The notes under the pieces: generated by a model
What the model saw: the letters and a program-made list of their open reading frames with translations, nothing else
What the model was told of the DNA's origin: nothing
Database searches by the model: none
Origin: Clostridia bacterium
GTDB lineage: Bacteria; Bacillota; Clostridia; Christensenellales; Borkfalkiaceae
Length of the DNA: 64,000 nucleotides
Reading direction: 5' to 3'
NCBI GenBank assembly: GCA_017505465.1
Contig: JAFVPE010000030.1
Location: 156,186-220,185 of the forward strand
In this document: positions 1-7,662 of the stretch, one piece after another
Position numbering within the stretch: position 1 is the stretch's first letter
Layout: each line of letters starts with the position of its first letter
Program-made: the position numbers and the translations under genes

Positions 1-1
1 G

Positions 2-760
2 GCGGTTGGCGAAAGCTGCAAATTGCCCTTGAAGTATTATGAAAACAACATTAGCGGTACGGTTTCCCTTTTAAAGGTGATGGAAAAGTACAACGTGAAG
101 AAGGTTATCTTCTCGTCTTCCGCAACCGTTTACGGCGATCCCGAACGCTTGCCTTTGGATGAAAATTGCCGTCTTTCGACGACGAATCCTTACGGCAGCA
201 CGAAGCTTATGATGGAAATGATCATGCAAGATTTGCATAAGGCGGATAAGGAATGGAACATTATTTTGCTCCGTTATTTCAACCCCGTCGGCGCGCACGA
301 AAGCGGCTTGATCGGCGAAGATCCCAAGGGGATTCCCAACAACCTTATGCCCTTCGTGGCGCAGGTTGCAAGCGGCAAATTGCAATGCATCAACGTTTTC
401 GGAAACGACTACGATACCCCCGACGGAACGGGCGTGCGCGATTATATCCACGTAGTGGATCTTGCGCTTGGCCACATTGCGGCAATCGAGCATTGTAACG
501 AAAGCGGTGTGCACATTTATAACCTTGGCACCGGGCACGGTTACAGTGTTTTGGATATGATTCACGCCTTTGAAAAGGCTTGCGGTAAGGAATTGCCTTA
601 CAAGATTTGCGAACGCCGTCCCGGCGACATCGCCGCATGCTACGCAGCTCCCGATAAGGCAAAGAAAGAGCTTGAATGGGAAGCGAAATTCGGTATTGAA
701 GAAATGTGCGCTTCGCAATGGAAATGGCAGAGCGGTAATCCTATGGGGTACGAATCGTAA
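2..760 (+). CDS. galE: UDP-glucose 4-epimerase, C-terminal part (5' end cut by window)
   Basis: Interconverts UDP-glucose and UDP-galactose in the cytoplasm (Leloir pathway, supply of galactose for surface sugars). The frame is open from base 2 and reads [16 protein letters not shown], the segment that precedes the catalytic region in GalE. The catalytic Ser/Tyr-x3-Lys is visible as SSSATVYG followed by [11 protein letters not shown]. The sugar-binding segment [11 protein letters not shown] and the conserved [14 protein letters not shown] follow. The C-terminus ([12 protein letters not shown], then a final tryptophan-containing helix) is complete. The N-terminal Rossmann glycine motif lies outside the window. 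The next gene starts 4 bases after the stop, so the two are probably cotranscribed and translationally coupled. Confidence 0.93.
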   Translation, partial: AVGESCKLPLKYYENNISGTVSLLKVMEKYNVKKVIFSSSATVYGDPERLPLDENCRLSTTNPYGSTKLMMEMIMQDLHKADKEWNIILLRYFNPVGAHESGLIGEDPKGIPNNLMPFVAQVASGKLQCINVFGNDYDTPDGTGVRDYIHVVDLALGHIAAIEHCNESGVHIYNLGTGHGYSVLDMIHAFEKACGKELPYKICERRPGDIAACYAAPDKAKKELEWEAKFGIEEMCASQWKWQSGNPMGYES

Positions 761-764
761 TTCC

Positions 765-1427
765 ATGATACGTCCCGACGAAATCATCCGTTCTAACCGC
801 AAAACGTTGGCAATCTCCGTCGATCCGTTCGGCAGGTTGATTGTCCGTGCGCCAAAGCGCTGCGGGGAAGAGCGGATTTTTGCGTTTATACGGGAAAAAG
901 AAGGGTGGATTTTACGTCAAAAAGCAAAAATGCAGGGGGCAGGTATCTATTTACCGCCCGAAAATTTGAACGGTTACGAATTGCTACTGCTTGGCAAAAA
1001 GTATAAAATTATACTCACTGACACAAAACGAATCGTCGTGGACGATGAAAATTTATATCTGTTTTTACCACAAGAGAAGCCGAAAGAAAAACTCGTCAAA
1101 TGGATAAAGGAAAACGCGAAACGCATCTTCACTGCGGTCACGAAAAGAATGGCGGAAAGAATGCAAACGACTTTCAAATCGGTGACGGTGACGTCGGCAA
1201 AAGGCAGGTGGGGCTCGTGCTCCTTCAATAATGCGATACACTATTCCTTCCGCTTGCTTTATGCGCCGAAAGAGGTTGTCGATTACGTCGTCGTACACGA
1301 ATTGGCGCACACCAAGCATAAAAACCACTCTGCATTGTTTTGGAACGAAGTGTCAAAATTCATTCCCGATTGGAAGGAAAAGCGAGCTTGGTTGAAAAAC
1401 CGCGGTGCGTTGATGGAAATCTTTTGA
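765..1427 (+). CDS. YgjP-like (DUF45) zinc metallopeptidase domain protein
   Basis: A 220-residue protein of the YgjP/DUF45 family, relatives of M48-type metallopeptidases whose substrate is not known. The zinc motif HELAH is at residues 178-182, followed by KHKNHSALFW, where a later His and acidic residue normally complete the site. Upstream is the family hallmark RWGSCS (about residues 149-154). I chose ATG 765 because it follows the galE stop by 4 bases; the open frame extends further upstream but only inside galE. No clear Shine-Dalgarno sequence precedes it, consistent with coupling to galE. A GGGGCAGGTA site lies inside the gene (936-945). Confidence 0.85.
   Translation: MIRPDEIIRSNRKTLAISVDPFGRLIVRAPKRCGEERIFAFIREKEGWILRQKAKMQGAGIYLPPENLNGYELLLLGKKYKIILTDTKRIVVDDENLYLFLPQEKPKEKLVKWIKENAKRIFTAVTKRMAERMQTTFKSVTVTSAKGRWGSCSFNNAIHYSFRLLYAPKEVVDYVVVHELAHTKHKNHSALFWNEVSKFIPDWKEKRAWLKNRGALMEIF
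936..945 (+). repeat. GGGGCAGGTA motif, copy 1
   Basis: Lies inside the YgjP-like gene and is read as residues Gly-Ala-Gly-Ile. It is preceded by one more G and followed by TC. Confidence 0.7.
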
Positions 1428-1431
1428 GAGT

Positions 1432-1455
1432 AAAAGTGTTTAACACTTTTTAGAT
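1432..1455 (+). terminator. Palindrome with T-run, possible weak terminator
   Basis: AAAAGTGTTTAACACTTTTT is a self-complementary hairpin just after the YgjP-like gene and just before a weak -10 (TATAAA at 1461-1466) for the Suf pair. It could be a terminator or an operator overlapping the -35 region of the Suf promoter. Confidence 0.4.
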
Positions 1456-1499
1456 TGCGGTATAAATAAGAGAGAATAAAAATTCCGAAAGAGGAAAGT

Positions 1500-2220
1500 A
1501 TGTTAGAATTAAGAAACGTCGGCTACCGCGTGTCGGACGAGCTCGGCGAAAAAGCAAATACTCAAAAATATCAACTTGAAGTTGGATGATCGCTTCGTTG
1601 CCTTTACCGGACCGAACGGGGGTGGCAAATCCACACTCGCCAAGGTGATTGCCGGCATCTATAAGCCCACGGAAGGTAAAATTTATTTCGACGGCGAAGA
1701 TATTACCGACTTGTCGGTAACCGAGCGCGCGAACAAGGGCATTTCGTATGCCTTCCAACAGCCCGTGCGCTTTAAGGGCTTGACCGTGCGCGATCTCATC
1801 AACATCGCAGCAGGGAAAACCTTGAAGGTTTCCGACGCTTGTGCTTACCTTTCCGAAGTGGGTATGTGCGCAAGAGATTATATCGATAGAGAAGTGAATG
1901 CGTCCCTTTCGGGCGGCGAGCTTAAACGCATCGAAATCGCCACCATTTTGGCGCGTGGCACGAAGCTTTCCTTGTTCGACGAACCCGAAGCAGGTATCGA
2001 CCTTTGGAGCTTTGGTAATCTTATCAAGGTATTCGAGAAAATGCACGAAAAAACGCAGGGGAGTATTCTCATTATCTCCCACCAAGAGCGTATTTTGAAT
2101 ATTGCGGACAAGATTGTCGTAATTGCGGACGGACAGGTGCAAAACGTCGGCGCAAAGGACGATATTTTGCCCAAATTGCTCGGCACGGAAGCGTGCCGTG
2201 TGCTCACGGATAAGATGTAA
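1500..2220 (+). CDS. sufC: SufC-like (SmsC) Fe-S assembly ATPase with an apparent frameshift near the N-terminus
   Basis: ABC-type ATPase that drives iron-sulfur cluster assembly together with the SufB-like scaffold encoded next. From 1576 the frame is intact: Walker A GPNGGGKST, signature LSGGELKR, Walker B LSLFDEPEAGID and the switch His (IISHQ). The expected start is ATG 1500 with GAGGAAAG upstream, reading MLELRNVGYRVSDELGEK, exactly the family N-terminus. That frame stops at about 1587. The continuation QILKNINLKLDD lies in the +1 frame, and one extra base around 1549-1554 accounts for the break. Alternatives are a real mutation, a sequencing or assembly error, or initiation at TTG 1576 giving a 214-residue form that lacks the first strand. 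Short two-gene SufC/SufB systems are known from anaerobes and archaea. Confidence 0.85.
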
Positions 2221-2226
2221 AGGGAG

Positions 2227-2236
2227 GGGGCAGGTA
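2227..2236 (+). repeat. GGGGCAGGTA motif, copy 2
   Basis: Overlaps the ribosome binding site and start codon of the SufB-like gene: the final A is the A of the ATG. Confidence 0.7.
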
Positions 2237-3162
2237 TGGATGCAATCGAAAAAGACTTGTTATTGCAGATCGCAGATTTGCACGGCACTCCCGAGGGCGC
2301 GTATAACATTCGCGGCAACAGTCAACTCGTGGGTAGAAACGTAACGGCAAACATCGACATCGTCACAAAAACGGACGGCAAATCGGGGATAGATATCTTC
2401 ATCAAACCGGGCACGAAAAACGAGAGCGTGCACATTCCCGTCATCATTAGCAAAGCAGGCTTGCAAGAAGTCGTTTATAACGATTTCTATATCGGCGAGG
2501 GGGCGGACGTCGTTATCGTAGCCGGGTGCGGCATTCACAATTCGAGCAGTGAATGCGCTACGTCCCAACACGACGGCGAGCACACCTTCTACGTCGGCAA
2601 AAATGCCAAGGTGAAATACGTGGAGAAACACTACGGCACGGGGGACGGCAACGGTAAGAACGTAATGAACCCCACGACGGTGGTGCATTTGGACGAAGGC
2701 GCTTACATGGAAATGCAAAGTACGCAAATCAAAGGCGTGGACTCGACCAAGCGTTTGACGAAAGTGGATATGAAAGCGGGCGCGAACTTCATCGTAAAGG
2801 AAAAGCTCTATACCCACGGCGAGCAGGTAGCGGACACCGATTTCATTATCGATATGAACGGCGAAGGCTGTAGCGCAGACGTTATGTCAAGATCGGTGGC
2901 GGCGGACAATTCCCGTCAGCATTTCGTTTCGACGATGAACGGCAATGCGCCTTGTCACGGGCATACGGAATGCGACGCCATCATTATGGATAACGCGGCG
3001 GTAACGGCAGCGCCCTGTCTTGCGGCGAACAACGTCGACGCGGAGCTTATCCACGAAGCGGCAATCGGAAAAATCGCAGGCGAACAGCTCATCAAATTGA
3101 TGACGCTCGGCTTGACGGAAAAGGAAGCGGAAGAGCAAATTATCAAGGGCTTCCTGCATTAA
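2236..3162 (+). CDS. sufB: Short SufB/SufD-family Fe-S cluster scaffold (SmsB-like)
   Basis: Scaffold partner of the preceding ATPase in iron-sulfur cluster assembly. It has 308 residues, much shorter than classical SufB (about 470), as in the minimal two-gene SUF systems. The beta-helix core is recognisable: VVIVAGCGIHNSSSE, then QHDGEHTFYVGKNAKVKYVE, and a C-terminal SRSVAADNSRQHFVS block. It ends with the conserved HEAAIGKIAGEQLIKLMTLG and EEQIIKGFLH. Cys residues in GCGIH, GCSAD, PCHGH and PCLA are candidates for cluster or sulfur binding. ATG 2236 has a strong GGAGGGGG site and starts 15 bases after sufC, so the two form an operon. No SufD, SufS or SufU gene is nearby. Confidence 0.88.
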   Translation: MDAIEKDLLLQIADLHGTPEGAYNIRGNSQLVGRNVTANIDIVTKTDGKSGIDIFIKPGTKNESVHIPVIISKAGLQEVVYNDFYIGEGADVVIVAGCGIHNSSSECATSQHDGEHTFYVGKNAKVKYVEKHYGTGDGNGKNVMNPTTVVHLDEGAYMEMQSTQIKGVDSTKRLTKVDMKAGANFIVKEKLYTHGEQVADTDFIIDMNGEGCSADVMSRSVAADNSRQHFVSTMNGNAPCHGHTECDAIIMDNAAVTAAPCLAANNVDAELIHEAAIGKIAGEQLIKLMTLGLTEKEAEEQIIKGFLH

Positions 3163-3192
3163 TTTAGGAGAAGAATAAAGGAGTATATAGAA

Positions 3193-4569
3193 ATGAGTGA
3201 ACTTGCATACAAAAGAACCAACGTTTACGAAGTAGCGGACGAAAAGCTTATGAAAGCAATTTTCGATTACGCGGAAGGCTATAAGACGTTCATTGACGAA
3301 GGCAAGACGGAAAGAGAAGCTTGCGCTTACGTGGTGGAAGCGGCGAAAAAGGCGGGCTATAAGCCCTTCGAATTCGGTATGAAGCTCAAAGCGGGCGATA
3401 AGGTATATTACGACAACCGCGGCAAGAACGTTTACTTGCTCAAAATCGGCACGGCGGACGTAGCGAAGGACGGCGTTCGTATTATTGCATCCCACATTGA
3501 CAGCCCTAGAATCGACTTGAAGCAAGTGCCCTTGTATGAAACGGACGGCATTGCGTTCGGTAAAACCCATTATTACGGCGGTATCCGTAAGTATCAATGG
3601 GCGGCGATTCCCCTTGCGTTGCACGGCACGGTAGTGCTCGCAAACGGTGAAGCGCTCAACGTGAAGATCGGTGAAGACGAAGCGGATCCCGTATTCTACA
3701 TTAGCGATTTGCTTCCCCACCTTGCGGCAAAGCAAAATGCAAAGCCCCTTGGCGAAGCAATCGGCGGCGAAGATCTCAACATTTGGTTCGGTAACGTTCC
3801 CTATACGGCGGCGGAAAATGATAAAGATAAGACGGTAAAGGAAAACTTGCTGAAAATTCTCAATGAGAAGTACGGCATTACGGAAGCGGATTTCCTTTCT
3901 GCGGAGCTTTCTCTCGTGCCTTCTTTCAAGGCGAAGGATATCGGCTTTGACCGCGCTTTGATTGGCGCATATGGACACGACGACAGAGTATGCTCCTATC
4001 CTGCATACACGGCGCTTTTCGACGAAGAATCGAACGAGCATACCGTTATGGTTATTCTTGCAGATAAGGAAGAAATCGGCAGCGAAGGGACGACGGGTAT
4101 GCAATGCGCGCTCTTCACCGACCTTATCGATGAAATTGCAGCTTCCTTCGGCGTTACGTCCGCGGCGATCCGCGCACACTCTATGTGCCTTTCCGCAGAC
4201 GTAAACGCAGGGTACGATCCCAACTATCCCGAAGTTTGCGAAAAATTGAACTCCGCATACCTTTCCCACGGCGCAGGTATCACCAAATTCACGGGGGCTA
4301 GAGGTAAGAGCGGCTCGAATGATGCCAATGCGGAATACGTCGGCTACCTTCGCAAGCTTTTTGACGAAAACGGTGTTATTTGGCAAACGGGAGAAATGGG
4401 CAGAGTGGACGTCGGCGGCGGCGGTACGGTTGCGAAATATATCGCAAACATGAACATCGACACGATTGATATCGGCGTTCCCGTTATCTCGATGCACTCC
4501 CCGTACGAAGTCATTTCCAAAGCGGACTTGTACGAAAACTACCTTGCTTTCCGTGCGTTCATTAAATAA
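3193..4569 (+). CDS. M18 family aminopeptidase (458 aa)
   Basis: Zinc aminopeptidase of the M18 (aspartyl aminopeptidase, aminopeptidase I) family, acting on N-terminal residues of cytosolic peptides. Family marks seen: IIASHIDSPRIDLK (metal His and Asp), HYYGGIRKYQW, GAYGHDDRVCSYPAYTAL, ADKEEIGSEG (catalytic and metal Glu), SADVNAGYDPNYPEV and the C-terminal ISMHSPYEVISKADLY His. Length matches the longer clostridial type. The start has AGGAG upstream and lies 30 bases after sufB. A strong hairpin terminator follows. A second, divergent M18 gene lies 0.9 kb away on the other strand. Confidence 0.92.
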   Translation: MSELAYKRTNVYEVADEKLMKAIFDYAEGYKTFIDEGKTEREACAYVVEAAKKAGYKPFEFGMKLKAGDKVYYDNRGKNVYLLKIGTADVAKDGVRIIASHIDSPRIDLKQVPLYETDGIAFGKTHYYGGIRKYQWAAIPLALHGTVVLANGEALNVKIGEDEADPVFYISDLLPHLAAKQNAKPLGEAIGGEDLNIWFGNVPYTAAENDKDKTVKENLLKILNEKYGITEADFLSAELSLVPSFKAKDIGFDRALIGAYGHDDRVCSYPAYTALFDEESNEHTVMVILADKEEIGSEGTTGMQCALFTDLIDEIAASFGVTSAAIRAHSMCLSADVNAGYDPNYPEVCEKLNSAYLSHGAGITKFTGARGKSGSNDANAEYVGYLRKLFDENGVIWQTGEMGRVDVGGGGTVAKYIANMNIDTIDIGVPVISMHSPYEVISKADLYENYLAFRAFIK

Positions 4570-4628
4570 GGAAAAAATAGGGTTAAAAAACAAAACGGGC
4601 ACACCGTGTCCGCGTTGAATTAAAAAAC

Positions 4629-4662
4629 AACCGCCTTGCAAGTATCTTGCAAGGCGGTTTTT
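4629..4662. terminator. Bidirectional intrinsic terminator
   Basis: Stem AACCGCCTTGCAAG / CTTGCAAGGCGGTT with a 3-nt loop, followed by T5 on the plus strand and preceded by an A-run. It separates the convergent M18 gene and the zinc-ribbon membrane protein gene. Confidence 0.9.
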
Positions 4663-4672
4663 CTATGTAGTT

Positions 4673-5416
4673 TTATTCCCACCAACAGAACTTTTCCGAT
4701 TTCTTTCTTCTAAACTTTTTCGCAAATAGCACGAAGGTGCTAATACTGCCGTTGAGATTCAAAAGGAACGCCAAGGAAATGAGAATGATGGATATCGTAG
4801 GCGTATCGGTGATTCGGAACATCAACAAGAAAAACTGTACGAAACTTTGCCAAGTCAAAAGCAGCATGGAAATAAACACAGTTTTCGACGAAATTTCTTT
4901 ACTGCACAGCAAAAGCATAAAGATGATGCCGGCGGTAATTAGGTTGCAGGGGATAAAGTAGTTGTTGGCAAGCTTTTCCTTGTCCTGCAAAATAAAGCAC
5001 AGTATTCCGCAAACGATATTTAGGATAAGCACGCCGTTGCGATATCTTGAAAAGAATTTTTTTGCGCTCCTGGACGAGAGTGCAAACACAACGAAATAGC
5101 CAAAGATTAAAGCGGGGACGACGAAGTAGCTCCAAGGGATTCCCTTGGTCAGCACGTCAATCACTACGAGCGTTGCCGAGAGATTGCATATAAACACAAA
5201 AATCACGTTCCACGGCGTCAATTGATACCGTTCTTCACGCTCTAACCGCTTGATTTCTTTTTCATCGCGCGTTTCTTTGTTTTCGCCTGGGCGTGAAACT
5301 TCCGTCAACTCCGCCACGGACGCAACGGGGTACGCATCTTCAAATTGATGTGTTCCGCAAGCGCAACGCACGGCGTCGTCTTCCAAAAGTTTGCCACAGT
5401 TTGGACAGTTTTTCAT
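4673..5416 (-). CDS. Zinc-ribbon membrane protein of unknown function
   Basis: A 247-residue protein that begins with a zinc ribbon (Cys 4, 7, 18 and 20 in CPNCG and CACG). A charged linker of about 60 residues rich in Glu and Arg follows, then about five hydrophobic segments from residue 85 to the end, finishing in a basic tail (KKFRRKKSEK). The zinc ribbon should lie in the cytoplasm. ATG 5416 was chosen because it places the zinc ribbon at the start and has AAGG upstream; the frame extends back to 5524 only within the neighbouring M18 gene. It follows that gene by 8 bases and is probably cotranscribed with it. Function not recognised. Confidence 0.75.
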   Translation of the reverse strand: MKNCPNCGKLLEDDAVRCACGTHQFEDAYPVASVAELTEVSRPGENKETRDEKEIKRLEREERYQLTPWNVIFVFICNLSATLVVIDVLTKGIPWSYFVVPALIFGYFVVFALSSRSAKKFFSRYRNGVLILNIVCGILCFILQDKEKLANNYFIPCNLITAGIIFMLLLCSKEISSKTVFISMLLLTWQSFVQFFLLMFRITDTPTISIILISLAFLLNLNGSISTFVLFAKKFRRKKSEKFCWWE

Positions 5417-5424
5417 AGGATACC

Positions 5425-6705
5425 TTATTCTACGCAAATTCCGTTTTCCGTGAAACGGAGGGTGGTTGCAAAATATGCCGACAAGCCTGAAATAAGAGAC
5501 TCGTAGTCCTTCCATGCAATGCATTCGCTCGCAGAGTGCATCGCAAGCTGCGCAAGCCCGATATCTGCGCCGGGCATACTCGCATGGCGCAGGATTGCCG
5601 AGCCGAGCGTCGCGCCGCTTTTAGCGTCTGAATGATTAAAGAAGCTTTGATGGGCTACGCCGGCATTATCAAATATCGTTTTGGCGATAGCGGACGAAAC
5701 GGCATCCGTGACGTACGCTTTGCCTGCGTGATGTTTGATAACGATGCCGCCACCGAGAACGGTTTTGTTCGTCGGGTCGGATTTTTCGGGGTGATTTGGA
5801 TGTATGGCGTGCGCATTGTCAATCGAAAGAAGGAAGGACGAAGCGAGCGCTTTATAGTATTCGTTGTCGTCAAAGCGCAAAGCATACGCAATGCGGCGAA
5901 GTACGTTTTCAAGGAAATCCCCGTCTGCGCCTTGTGCAGAAAGACTGCCCACTTCTTCGTTATCCAAACACGCAGCCACACAAATGCCGCTGCTTTCCGC
6001 GGAAGATAAAAGGGCTTGCAAGGAAGCGAAAATGCTCGTCAAATTGTCAATGCGGGGGGAAGCTAAAAACTCGTTATCCACCCCAAAGGTATAGGGCATG
6101 TCCGCGTTGGCGAGAAAAAGATCGTATGAAACGGCATTTTCACCGACGATTTTTTTCAAGATGGAATCGGCGTTAAAGGATTCACCTGAAAGGGCGCAAA
6201 GGGGAGAAAGATCTACCTGCACACTGATGGGGAAACCGTCGTTTACGTTGCGGTTTTGATGAATGGCAAGGGACGGAATCGTTACCAAGAAGGGGGAAAC
6301 AACGTTTTCCGAGCGCAAGATACTTCCCGTCCTTCTCACGACGCGCCCTGCGATATGTAAGGGTCTATCGAAGTAGGAATACAAAATACCGCCGCCGTAT
6401 TTTTCGACGTTAAGCGTCGCGCAAACGCCCGATTGCTTTACGGGATTCTCTTTGAGCTTCAACGCAGGGGAATCGGTGTGCGCCGCGGCGATTTTATACG
6501 AGAAATCGTCGAGACTGCCGACGGTAAAAGCAACGAGCGAGCTGCCGCCGCGAACGACGTAATATTTTCCGCCTTCACAAATGCTCCAATCATCCGCTTC
6601 CGATAATTTGGTGAAGCCGTGCGCTTCCAAAAGCTCCGCCGCGTTTTCACAAGCTTGATAAGCGGTGGGGGAAGTTCTCAAAAAGTTCATCAAAGTTTCT
6701 TTCAT
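5425..6705 (-). CDS. apeB: M18 family aminopeptidase (426 aa)
   Basis: Second zinc aminopeptidase of the M18 family, closer in length to the classical aspartyl aminopeptidases. Seen: IAAAHTDSPALKLKENP (metal His and Asp), YGGGILYSYFDRPL, LASPRIDNLTSIFASLQAL, CLDNEEVGSLSAQGA (metal and catalytic Glu), SIDNAHAIHPNHPEK and the C-terminal GLAQLAMHSASE. It shares only the catalytic scaffold with the other M18 enzyme at 3193, so the two are old paralogues rather than a recent duplication. AAAGGAA precedes ATG 6705. A good promoter sits at 6742-6770. The symbol is by family resemblance only. Confidence 0.9.
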   Translation of the reverse strand: MKETLMNFLRTSPTAYQACENAAELLEAHGFTKLSEADDWSICEGGKYYVVRGGSSLVAFTVGSLDDFSYKIAAAHTDSPALKLKENPVKQSGVCATLNVEKYGGGILYSYFDRPLHIAGRVVRRTGSILRSENVVSPFLVTIPSLAIHQNRNVNDGFPISVQVDLSPLCALSGESFNADSILKKIVGENAVSYDLFLANADMPYTFGVDNEFLASPRIDNLTSIFASLQALLSSAESSGICVAACLDNEEVGSLSAQGADGDFLENVLRRIAYALRFDDNEYYKALASSFLLSIDNAHAIHPNHPEKSDPTNKTVLGGGIVIKHHAGKAYVTDAVSSAIAKTIFDNAGVAHQSFFNHSDAKSGATLGSAILRHASMPGADIGLAQLAMHSASECIAWKDYESLISGLSAYFATTLRFTENGICVE

Positions 6706-6741
6706 ATCCGAAATTCCTTTCGTGATTTTTTATTCCTTTAT

Positions 6742-6770
6742 AGTATAGCACACCTTGCGCAATTTGACAA
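6742..6770 (-). promoter_or_regulatory. Sigma-A promoter for the minus-strand M18 gene
   Basis: On the minus strand TTGTCA (6765-6770), a 17-nt spacer and TATACT (6742-6747), 37 bases upstream of the ATG. The 6706-7029 gap holds this promoter and the marR promoter-operator. An AT-rich stretch between them shows nothing else I can support. Confidence 0.8.
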
Positions 6771-6933
6771 GTCTTTCGAGAAAATTCTGCAAAAGAATTC
6801 AGGGACTTACGCCCGTTTGACTCATTTTTGCGATCCTTTAAAAGTTTTTCGTCAAAAAAAGCGAAAAAAAGGTATTTGTTGGGATACTTTTGTGAAAAAA
6901 TGGGGAAAATTTCTAAAAAAATAGTTACAAATC

Positions 6934-6963
6934 TTGACAATTAAATAGAGAATAGGATATAAT
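6934..6963 (+). promoter_or_regulatory. Sigma-A promoter of the marR gene
   Basis: Perfect TTGACA (6934-6939), an 18-nt spacer and perfect TATAAT (6958-6963). The operator-like repeats begin 10 bases downstream, across the expected transcription start. Confidence 0.88.
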
Positions 6964-6973
6964 AAAAATAGTT

Positions 6974-7002
6974 AATAAAGTTGTAGAACTTTAAACTTTA
7001 TT
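6974..7002 (+). promoter_or_regulatory. Likely MarR operator: three TAAAGTT half-sites
   Basis: TAAAGTT (6976-6982), then GTAG, then AACTTTA (6987-6993), gives a perfect 7-bp dyad. A second AACTTTA follows directly (6994-7000). The outer copies also form a 9-bp inverted repeat (AATAAAGTT / AACTTTATT, 6974-7002). The position just after the -10 box suits autorepression by the MarR protein. Confidence 0.7.
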
Positions 7003-7029
7003 GAGAGAACACACAGAGGAGAATAAATT

Positions 7030-7530
7030 ATGGCTTGCGCTAAAAAGGGAGCAAAAAAAGCAAAGGAAACAGAAAAGAACATCAAACATTTGAATGACGC
7101 ATTCACAATATTAAAAAAAGCAGAATGTCTTGTTTTTTCCGATCCGAAAGGGTATTTTAGCGATACCGAACTTCGTTTGATTTCGGAAATTCTTTCCGCA
7201 CAATATGAAGGCAGACGTCTTATTTCTACACAAATTGCAAGTATGCTTGGGGTTACCCGTTCGGCGATCTCACAAATTGTAAATCGTTTGGAAGCAGAAG
7301 GTTACGTAAAACGCGTTGCGGACGACGTGGATAGAAAAATCGCATACATCGTAGTGACGGAAAAAACGCTTGCGGCCTATGAAAAGGAAATCAACGGATG
7401 TATTGCACTTATGAGTAGGGTAATCGAGCGTTATGGCGACGAAAAATTCGAAAAGATGCGCGAGCTTTTCACGGAATTTACTTCTATTGTGGAAGAAGAA
7501 AAGAAGAAGTGTTGCTGCAAAGGAAAATAA
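7030..7530 (+). CDS. MarR family transcriptional regulator
   Basis: A 166-residue winged-helix regulator. The DNA-binding helix-turn-helix reads ISTQIASMLGVTRSAISQIV, followed by NRLEAEGYVKRVADDVDRK, the wing. Flanking helices should form the dimer interface. Odd features are a Lys-rich N-terminus (MACAKKGAKKAKE) and a Cys cluster at the C-terminus (KKCCCKGK), which could respond to metal or oxidants; that is inference only. A strong promoter and an operator-like repeat array precede it. It lies upstream of an ABC exporter fusion, which it probably controls together with itself. Confidence 0.9.
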   Translation: MACAKKGAKKAKETEKNIKHLNDAFTILKKAECLVFSDPKGYFSDTELRLISEILSAQYEGRRLISTQIASMLGVTRSAISQIVNRLEAEGYVKRVADDVDRKIAYIVVTEKTLAAYEKEINGCIALMSRVIERYGDEKFEKMRELFTEFTSIVEEEKKKCCCKGK

Positions 7531-7539
7531 GCCGAATTG

Positions 7540-7567
7540 GGCGGGATGAGAAATCCCGCCTTCCCTT
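7540..7567 (+). terminator. Hairpin after marR, weak terminator or attenuator
   Basis: GGCGGGAT / ATCCCGCC stem with a 5-nt loop, then TTCCCTTTT. The T-run is interrupted, so read-through into the exporter gene is plausible. Confidence 0.5.
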
Positions 7568-7589
7568 TTCGGAAAATATTATCAAGTGT

Positions 7590-7608
7590 TTCACAATTCA
7601 GTTGTGAA
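7590..7608 (+). promoter_or_regulatory. 7-bp inverted repeat upstream of the exporter gene
   Basis: TTCACAA, then TTCAG, then TTGTGAA, about 55 bases before the ABC exporter start. It differs from the marR operator. It may be the site of another regulator or an mRNA hairpin. Confidence 0.35.
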
Positions 7609-7662
7609 CAAAGTCGTGAGAGAATAAAAAAGTTTTCCCCATAAGAGGGAAAGGAGCAAGAT

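Noticed and set aside
1540..1560. Programmed +1 frameshift in sufC
   Set aside because: No known slippery pattern or stop codon in the ribosomal A site at the shift point; a single extra base is simpler.
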